Source: Phanerodontia chrysosporium
Lineage: Eukaryota > Basidiomycota > Agaricomycetes > Polyporales > Phanerochaetaceae
Length of the DNA stretch: 64,000 nucleotides
Reading direction: 5' to 3'
NCBI GenBank assembly: GCA_001910725.1
Contig: MJGA01000008.1
Coordinates: forward strand, 310,001-374,000
Positions 56,935 to 64,000 of this stretch are shown here, piece after piece. Position numbers and translations under genes: made by a program. The number at the start of each line of letters is the position of its first letter. The stretch's first letter is position 1. Below the pieces are notes generated by a model, which was not told where the DNA came from, did not search any database, and worked only from the letters and a program-made list of their open reading frames with translations.

Positions 56935-58020
56935 CTAGCAGTCTTCAGGGTTAATGTAGTACCCAGAAGGCAGATATTCCAAGACTGTATAGAGCTCGGA
57001 TTCAATCCATAGTCTGAGCATCTTAATGGAGGCGTTCGTCTCCTGACAGTGTTCAAAGTCGACGACCCTCCACTCATGTACGCGCTGGTGGAATGGGCAG
57101 ACGAGGCCCGGAAGACCAGGAGGCGATGGTGGCGCCCTCACAATGTTAGAATACCTGATGTCGCCACACCAAACGCGCAGGTGGGCGAGATCGTCATAAA
57201 GGTCATGAACGTCCCGTCTACACGCAATACGCCAGTCAGCGGCTGCGACCTGGGGAGTGATGGACGACGATAGCACGTACTTGAGGGACTCGGACATCGG
57301 TTCTCCAATGGGGAGATGTCCACCAAGCCTTTCAAGGACCAGGATTGCCACATAGTTCGGGATATCCTCTACTTCCTCCACGTCCGAATCATCCGGTTGC
57401 CCCCTTTCCGGGACCGGAGCGCACTTCTCCATTTGCGTATAGGGGCCTCGGGGCTCGTGGCGAATGATCGCGACGTCGCTGAGACCTTCCGGGAGGTGGA
57501 CCAGATCTGTTCCCGAAGGGATATGTGCGACGAAGTAACCATAGCATCTTGGTATCGAGACGCCCTGTATTGCGCGCATAAACTCGTAGTAGTAGGCATC
57601 ATGCGCAAGCCCGACGTGTTGCCCACGAGCAGACATTTTTATCACCAGTGGTGGAAGAGAAGCGAACGAGTCAGAACCTCCACCGTCGTGGCTCGGCGTC
57701 GCTTCAAAGACCACGCCGCTGCTTCCTCGTCCGAGCTCGGCGCCCAGGGTCAGTGACAGCCTCGCACTGTCACAGCGCGGCCGCGGCGGCGAATGAAGTG
57801 GAGGTGGGTCGTCCGGATTGGTGTAGCTGCGCGGGAACAGGAGCCTCGGATTGCGCACGCCGACCGCTTTCTGGAAGACTATCGGACGACAGTTGCCATC
57901 TGTTGTGCGTCCGACGAGCGTGACACTCGAAGCCTTGCAACATGGCGTAAGTTCAGACTTCCATGCAAGTCGTCCAAGACAGGACAACTCACTAGTGCCT
58001 CGTAGCCTGCATGCTCTATG
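56935..58020 (-). CDS. Protein-kinase-like protein, copy B, start codon not found
   Basis: Paralogue of copy A with the same motif order: PCCKASSVTLVGRTTDGN, IVFQKAVGVRNPRLLFP, GAELGRGSSGVVFEA, PPLVIKMSARGQHVG, VAILVLERLGGHLPIGEP, a 63-nt intron (57218-57280), HLRVWCGDIRYSNIV, WRVVDFEHCQETN and ILEYLPSG-like end EYLPSGYYINPEDC, stopping at TAG 56935. Here the HRD-like motif is CGDIRYSN (Gly before Asp) where copy A has CHD. Upstream, the exon matching MDIERTFREAT of copy A reads TSIEHAGYEAL, with ACC where copy A has ATG, and no in-frame ATG was found further up. So the start is lost, lies in an undetected exon, or is hidden by a base error. The right boundary given is approximate. Confidence 0.65.
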   Translation of the reverse strand, partial: HRACRLRGTSELSCLGRLAWKSELTPCCKASSVTLVGRTTDGNCRPIVFQKAVGVRNPRLLFPRSYTNPDDPPPLHSPPRPRCDSARLSLTLGAELGRGSSGVVFEATPSHDGGGSDSFASLPPLVIKMSARGQHVGLAHDAYYYEFMRAIQGVSIPRCYGYFVAHIPSGTDLVHLPEGLSDVAIIRHEPRGPYTQMEKCAPVPERGQPDDSDVEEVEDIPNYVAILVLERLGGHLPIGEPMSESLKYVLSSSITPQVAAADWRIACRRDVHDLYDDLAHLRVWCGDIRYSNIVRAPPSPPGLPGLVCPFHQRVHEWRVVDFEHCQETNASIKMLRLWIESELYTVLEYLPSGYYINPEDC

Positions 58021-58420
58021 CTGGTGCTTCTTCGTTTGGAATGGGCACTCGAGATTCGAGATAGCGTTGCATCACTAGAGAGTGGCGGCAGGCGTAGTGG
58101 AGGCTGATCACTGTCTACTCGTCCGCCCTCGCGTGTGCGCTCGTCTGAAGCTGCCCTGGAAGGCTTGCGAAAGCGTTCAGTATCTGCAGCGCACGTCTGA
58201 GAGTTATCGTGCACCCACCGCTGTCTCACACATCATCCACTTGGCAGCCCACAAGAGAGCAGCGTAGGGTACTCGTGGTGCAAGATGGCAAGTTCAACTT
58301 CAACCACCGGTAACCCGCACGCCACGAAGTCTCCGATTAGCGCTGGTGATGCAGTTGATGATGCCGCGGCAGATCTCTTTGTGATTTCGAAACGACGAGG
58401 TACATGTGAGGCATCTACGT

Positions 58421-59836
58421 CTACTGAGGCGCAGGTCGGATAGGCTGAGGAGCCGGCCACTTGTCGAAGTGACCTGCAGCTTTGTACAAGCGGTTGTAGT
58501 CCGAGCCATCGCCCTGAAACGGATAGTAAGCTCGGAGTAAAGAAAGCTGTTATATGATATACTCACGAAACCGCTGAATGGGAAGCCCTTGTCGAAGGGC
58601 ACAATATTGTCGAGCACCTGGATCTGCTCCGGGGTGAGAGAAATTTCGAGCGCCTCCAAGTTCTGGTGCAGGTGCTCGACTTTGCGTCCGCCGATGATGG
58701 GGAAGACATAAGGGGCCTTCTGCATCAAGTAGGCAATTGCGACTGCGCCGAATATTCGCGTCAGAACGCTGACTACATGCAGAAAGTGATGGTCATACCT
58801 GAGGTGATGTTTTTCGCGCCAATGTCTGCGGCGATCTTCTCGAGTGCTTGGCAGACTTTGCGCTGCTCCTCTGTGCGCTTCCAGTCTCCGAGAGCGCACG
58901 GCCTCCCTCTCCGGACTCGAGGCGGCGTTGCTCCTCGGCGTCGGTGCGGATCTTGCCTGCGGCAAGCACGTTCCAGGGCGCCAATGCCATGCCTGTAGCC
59001 CATTGAGATGTGGCGCAGAAGATCGCTTGCGTATACGCACCTTCGCTGAGAGCCATGGGCAAGATGTCGCGCTCGAAGTCACGCTGCATGATGCTCCACG
59101 CGCCCTGGTAGATAATGAAGGGTGTCTTGCCGGTCAAACGCGCGTAGGTGTTCGCCTTCGAGACAATCCAGGCGGGCGTGTCCGAGATGCCGAGGTAGAG
59201 CACCTTGCCTGTACAACGAGGTTGTGCAGGCCGTTCATAACCTCCTCGATACTCGTTGTGTAGTCCCACCAGTGAACGTACAGGATGTCGATATAGTCCG
59301 TACGAAGCTTCTTGAGTGACGCATTCACGGAGTTGTGCAGCGACTTGACGTTGTTGCCGACGAACTGCGTCTTTTGCGGGAGCTCCTCTGGCTTCGCTCC
59401 GCGCTTGTAGTTGGTAGTGTACTGTAGTGGCTGGATCAGCATCTCCTTATTCAGCTAGAGTGCTAGAGAACAGACCTTCGTGGCAATGACGAGTTGTTCG
59501 CGGATGCCGCGCTTTTCCATCCACTCGCCGATGAAGAGCTCAGACGTCTCGTCTTGACTATGAGGACATCAGAATATGAGCAGCGAGAATAGTGACAGCA
59601 ACATACTAGCCGTTCGCAGTATCAATGAAATTGCCGCCGGCTTCGTAGAACGCGTCGAGCAGCTTGAAGCTACTCTCCTTGTCCATCGCGCCCATACCGT
59701 ACTCGGCCCACTTGTCGCCGATGCTCATAGCACCGAGTTGGATGGGCGAGACGTGCACACCAGCAGAAGGAGCCAGCTGCCGGTGTCGACCCAGCCTGGT
59801 CGGAGGCGGAGGAGGGGGTGCCCAGAGACCACTCAT
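58421..59836 (-). CDS. Aldo-keto reductase, aryl-alcohol dehydrogenase (AAD) type
   Basis: ATG 59836 gives [20 protein letters not shown], then [19 protein letters not shown]. The catalytic tetrad of AKRs is visible: Asp in GGNFIDTAN, Tyr in [10 protein letters not shown] (codon split by an intron near 59600-59655), Lys in LVIATKY and His in [15 protein letters not shown]. Substrate and cofactor regions follow: [73 protein letters not shown] and [20 protein letters not shown]; it ends [11 protein letters not shown] at TAG 58421. AADs reduce aryl aldehydes such as veratraldehyde with NADPH and are common in lignin-decaying fungi. One base appears missing near 58886-58890, needed to link GGRALS to [20 protein letters not shown] clear TATA box lies upstream. 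Confidence 0.9.
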
Positions 59837-59906
59837 GCTGCGTCGACTGTCGAGATGGAATGTGGGAAGAAAGAAGCGATGGTGTCCGTGGAGAGGCCGT
59901 GCCAGT

Positions 59907-59914
59907 CTTATATA
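59907..59914 (-). promoter_or_regulatory. TATA box of the aryl-alcohol dehydrogenase gene
   Basis: Minus-strand TATATAAG, 71-78 bp upstream of the ATG at 59836. Sequence, orientation and distance fit a core promoter. Confidence 0.6.
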
Positions 59915-61184
59915 CGACGCACAACTGCGAACACCGGACGGATAAGGCAGCGCGCATGTGACGAAGGAGCTGGTCTACCGTCAGGGTGCCGAAGCCCTCG
60001 ACGTCGATCTGCGCGCGCATGACGTCTCGAGCAATGGCAGAGGCGGGAAGACGTATAAGCGCTATCTCCGTGCTGAGCAGTGACTCGAGGACGGTACCGA
60101 TGAGTGGTCGCCATGGCCCTTTGACCCACAAGGACTGGTATTTTCTGCAGCAAATTCGGGATCGGCAGAGAGTTTGCGTGGCCCTGGGGGAGGACGGCGC
60201 GAACGTTTTCTTTGTAAGCCATTTGTTTATCGGAAGTGTTCCACGGGAATCTCGATCGGTTATGCAGTCTTCTCAGCGCGCCGCGCTGGCCGGACGATAA
60301 GTGGATCGTGGGCTAGAGTGCTGCACGGTTTCCCTTGCGAAGACGTATCGATTGGGTCCTATGACACCACGATCAAGATGTTCAGCGACTTGCACAGAGT
60401 AGGAATTCATCGTGAGCCATCGTATGGTCATCTGATGCATTGCGAATCATCGAACTGTTCGAAATCCGTGCTTTCCTGGCAACGGGATGTCCACGCCCGC
60501 GGGACCACAAAGTAAGGGCTAATGGTCGGCAGGTCTTCTATGGGCTAAGCCTATGATATTTTCACGACGCACGACACTGTGAGACTCGAGTGAGACGGCT
60601 GCCGACCTGTGTAGGATTCAACATACCCTGACAGTACCCTTGCTCCTGCTCTCCGTCTGGCACAGTCTCAACAGCAACATGTCTGATGCGAAAGACGACG
60701 TCGCAGCCCCGTAAGCCGGAGGCGGGGACTTATCAATGCCATAAAGGGGCTATGACATAGCGCGCGTGATAAGCAAAATTAATTAGATTCATAAATTCTT
60801 CAAGCAAAAGCGCAATCCCTGCTTCGCTGTTGCACACATTCCGAACTTCCACGAGCAAGTGATATAGACTCTATGTAACCTTTCGTTAGAACTACACAGT
60901 CGATCCACGATGGAAAGGTTGCGTGCTTGAATAATTTGTGCAATTGGTAATCCCCATTAACCCCGCCTTCTCCAAATTAGGGTTGTTGAGGCCGGGATAA
61001 GTGCCGCTTCTCCGAGCTGAACAACTTGGACTTGAACCAACCGACCACTTGATGCCAACTGAGGGCGGCGCCGTGTTTCCTGTACGATTAGTGCTGTATT
61101 TGTGACGCTGCCCTACATACTCGCCACCTCAATCGACGTGCTCCTTGACACCGAACGACCAAGTACTGAGTAAGCACCGACGCA
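59915..61184. other. Spacer upstream of ATG1, contains a possible orphan first exon
   Basis: About 1.3 kb. At 60679 an ATG in a good context (AACATG) starts MSDAKDDVAAP followed by a GTAAGC donor at 60711, but no matching downstream exon was found. The 60760-60960 part is AT-rich. Otherwise nothing supportable. Confidence 0.3.
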
Positions 61185-64000
61185 ATGCCCCCTTCCGCGG
61201 CCGCCCCGCCCACCCAGCGGACGACGAGTTCCGGCTCGGACAGACCTGCGTTGCCCCAGCGGAGAGCGGAAGACGAAGAACTGAGACCATACGTGATCGT
61301 GAGCGACCTAGGCAAAGGCAGCTTCGCAACTGTCTATCGCGGCTATCATGAGGTCCGTCATAGAGTGCCCAGACAGTACGCTTCATTGCAATGCTGAACA
61401 GAAGTTCTACAGGAAACAAATCAGGCTGTAGCCATCAAGACCGTAAACCGAAGCGGGCTTAGCCATAAGCTCTTGGAGAACTTGCAGGGAGAGATTGATA
61501 TACTTAAAGCACTACACCATCGGCACATAACTCGGTTGTTGGACATTGTGGTACGTTCCCGCCTACACTCGTTGCCCAATGGCTACGTTTGACACGTCTC
61601 TCACAGCAAGGCGAACGCAACATATACCTCATAATAGAGTTCTGCGCAGGCGGAGATCTCTCTAACTACATCAAGAAGCGCGGTCGCGTCGAAGGCCTCG
61701 AATATGTCCCGTCTCCCGGGGCAGCACCAATATACTACCCACACCCAAAGACAGGCGGTTTGGATGAGATTGTCGTTCGCAGCTTTCTACGCCAGCTCGG
61801 TGCGTATTGCGCTGTTCGATCATCGTCTCTTGCTTAGACTGTCCTCCAGCTCGTGCCCTGAAGTTCCTGAGGAAACGAAACTTGATTCACCGGGACTTGA
61901 AACCACAGGCAAGAAATACGACGCTGTGCACCTCTTTGATTGCTCATTCTTGTCTAGAACCTCTTGTTAAACCCAGCTTCCGAAGCCGACCTCGCAAATG
62001 GGCATCCATTAGGCGTTCCCATACTCAAGGTTGCTGATTTCGGCTTCGCACGCTCACTAGGGGAGAAGATGATGGCGGAGACATTGTGTGGCTCTCCGTG
62101 AGTGTTATCCTCTGCTCTTCCTTGTAAGCAAGCTCATCGCCTCCAGGTTATATATGGCACCGGAGATCCTGCGCTATGAGAAGTACGACGCGAAAGCCGA
62201 CCTATGGTCTGTCGGCGCGGTGCTATACGAGATGGCAGTCGGACGTCCTCCCTACCGCGCGCAGAACCATATAGAACTCCTCAAGAAGATAGAGAACTCA
62301 AGAGGCATCATCTTTCCTGACGAGGACCCTCAAGCCGTCGCTCGTGCAGCGGAACGCGGCGAGACAATCACTCCGGTACCACCTGACGTGAAGAAGCTTA
62401 TGCGCGGCTTGCTCAAGCGACTCCCTGCAGAGCGACTGACTTTCGAGGAGTTTTTCGGAAGCACTGCGATGGAGAAGTCCAAATTCCCGAGGCCTACACG
62501 AGATGCCCCACCGCCTCCCGTGGAGGAGTGTGAAGCACCTGCTTCGCCACATGAGATTCCTGAGCATCACCGGATAATACCGCCGGAGGTCTTGGACCCG
62601 AAGGCTATGATACCACCCAGCAAGTTTACTTTTCGGAGGAGAGAATCAGGTATGGGCGAGAGGTGAATAATCTGCCATCGGTTGTGTCTCGAGTTGTACT
62701 GATCGGTCTCTTTTGCAGTTCGTCTCCACACCCGTCACGAGATAGTCGCCAATCGCCCGCACAAAGCCCTCCGCCGCGCCCACAGCCATTACCAGCAGAG
62801 GGTTCAGACATTCCTGGAGAAACCGAAGAGGATGGCTTGCTCAGGCGGGAATATGTGCTGGTTGACGACCGGAATGCCGTTGAAGTACATCGTGCCTACG
62901 ATGGTCAGTCGTTTTGCCTGCTACGCGTCGTATACGCTGACCTCGATATTTGCAGAGATCCAGTCGGCTCGCAAACGGCCTCTTCGGGACAGGAAGTCTC
63001 CGCAGTCCCCGGCAGACGACGTGCAGCCGGCGCCGTTCCCAACTTACGGATCAACTGACTCACCGTCACCAATCAGCTTCCCACCGCCACCGAACCCAAA
63101 TGCCCCGCCTTCCTCTGGCTCGCCTTCCAGTCTCGGCGCCCGCACGAACGCCTTGACTCGTGCTCTCAACGCTGCCTCGAAGAAGCTGTTCGGGGCCTCT
63201 ACCTCGCCGCGGAATTCTGGTCATTATCGCGACTACACGTCCTCATCACCGCGCAGGCAGCAGATCATCTCATCGCGTGGCGCAGGCCTCGGACTCGATA
63301 TCGAAGGAATGCGCGATCCCCAGGAAGATGCGCTTTTGGAGTCGCTCGAGGAGCTGGCACAGAAGACGGAAGTGCTGACTCGCTGGGCCGACGAGATGTA
63401 CGAGTATGTGAAGCGGATACCTCAGAGTACGTTCTACAAATCTCTACCCTACGTCGAAGTGCTAACACGACGCTTCAGAGCCACTGCCCGATCCCGAGAA
63501 GTTCGAACGCCGTGAAGGCGAGAACGAGAAGCACGCCGCTCGTAGGAAGAACGCGGATTACCAGGCGCAATACAACGCTGTTACTTGTGTGGCGGTGTAC
63601 ATGCTCCTCATGTCGTTCTGCCAGAAGGGCATCGACCGGCTGCGCAACTACCATGAGCACATGCAGATGCGGGATCCGGACGGGGAATACGAGGTCAGCG
63701 AAGGCTTCGACGAAGGTCAGCTCTTGATCAGACGAAAGCTTCAGCTCAGCGACTCACAGGAATCTAGCGTTGACGTGGTTCAAGGACCAGTTCATCAAGT
63801 GCCATGACCGCGCAGCTTTGGTGAAGACTTGGTTGCCCGCACAGTACTCCGGCCCTCCGACCTTCCTCGACCAACTAGTGTACGATCGTGCTCTGCAATT
63901 AGTGAGATCCCCATCGGCAAGGGCTGGACCACATATACTGACATGCCATGCAGAGTCGAACTGCCGCTCGTAAAGAACTCTTGGATCAGGCAAATAGCCC
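61185..64000 (+). CDS. ATG1: ATG1/ULK1-type autophagy protein kinase, 3' end cut by window edge
   Basis: ATG 61185 gives [18 protein letters not shown], then a complete kinase domain: [19 protein letters not shown] (Gly loop), [18 protein letters not shown] (Lys), [73 protein letters not shown] and [38 protein letters not shown] ends the kinase. A Ser/Pro-rich middle follows, then the C-terminal helical (MIT-like) region: [58 protein letters not shown]. The window ends a little later, in frame. About ten introns, all in phase, including a 52-nt one after GFDE. Atg1 with Atg13 and Atg17 starts autophagosome formation at the pre-autophagosomal structure. Confidence 0.94.

Noticed and set aside
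1..64000. tRNA, rRNA, CRISPR arrays and bacterial-type operons
   Set aside because: No tRNA A/B boxes, no regular direct-repeat spacers and no Shine-Dalgarno-driven gene strings were seen; the DNA is eukaryotic and intron-rich.

Overview
The window reads as nuclear DNA of a filamentous basidiomycete, most likely an Agaricomycete. Genes are cut by many introns of about 45-80 nt with GT-AG borders. The gene families point the same way: a trichodiene-oxygenase-like P450 pair, an EHD-type heme-thiolate peroxidase, an AAD-type aldo-keto reductase, a basidiomycete thaumatin-like protein, F-box/LRR proteins and lineage-specific kinase-like proteins. No species can be named from sequence alone.

Layout. 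1-4740 (minus) is a VWA8-type AAA+ protein, cut by the left edge inside its VWA domain. 4826-6214 (minus) is a SANT/Myb protein resembling ZZZ3. 6.5-9.1 kb (minus) holds a short-chain dehydrogenase and a caffeoyl-CoA-type O-methyltransferase. 9.6-10.5 kb (minus) is a PBDC1 family gene, divergent from a tRNA t6A dehydratase gene (11.2-12.9 kb). A thaumatin-like gene follows (13.0-14.3 kb, minus). 14.3-26.5 kb is looser: two paralogous P450 genes in tandem, a family-2 O-methyltransferase and a 3'-5' exonuclease-like gene, separated by 1-2.5 kb spacers. 26.5-36.6 kb is gene-poor: one possible orphan gene, one lineage-specific gene with a DUF7587-like N-terminus and a C-terminal membrane anchor, one heme-thiolate peroxidase and a 1.9 kb element with matching inverted ends. 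36.6-44.6 kb has two convergent F-box genes and an Sds3-like chromatin protein. 46.1-46.9 kb is a small putative mitochondrial membrane protein. 49-54.7 kb carries a Nudix (thiamine-pyrophosphatase-type) gene, RTF1 and SOF1/DCAF13. 55.1-58 kb holds two tandem kinase-like paralogues, 58.4-59.8 kb an aryl-alcohol-dehydrogenase-like gene, and 61.2 kb to the right edge an incomplete ATG1.

How the genes relate. The block is mainly housekeeping (RTF1, SOF1, ATG1, Sds3-like, t6A dehydratase, PBDC1, VWA8) with oxidoreductases and methyltransferases scattered among it. The P450 pair plus O-methyltransferase (16.8-25.0 kb) could be a tailoring cassette, but no polyketide, peptide or terpene synthase is visible.

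The strongest unexpected signal concerns the sequence itself. In at least seven genes the conserved reading frame is regained only if one base is missing, mostly from a short run of G or C (and once A). This looks like homopolymer undercalling in the assembly, and it makes several genes look broken that probably are not.
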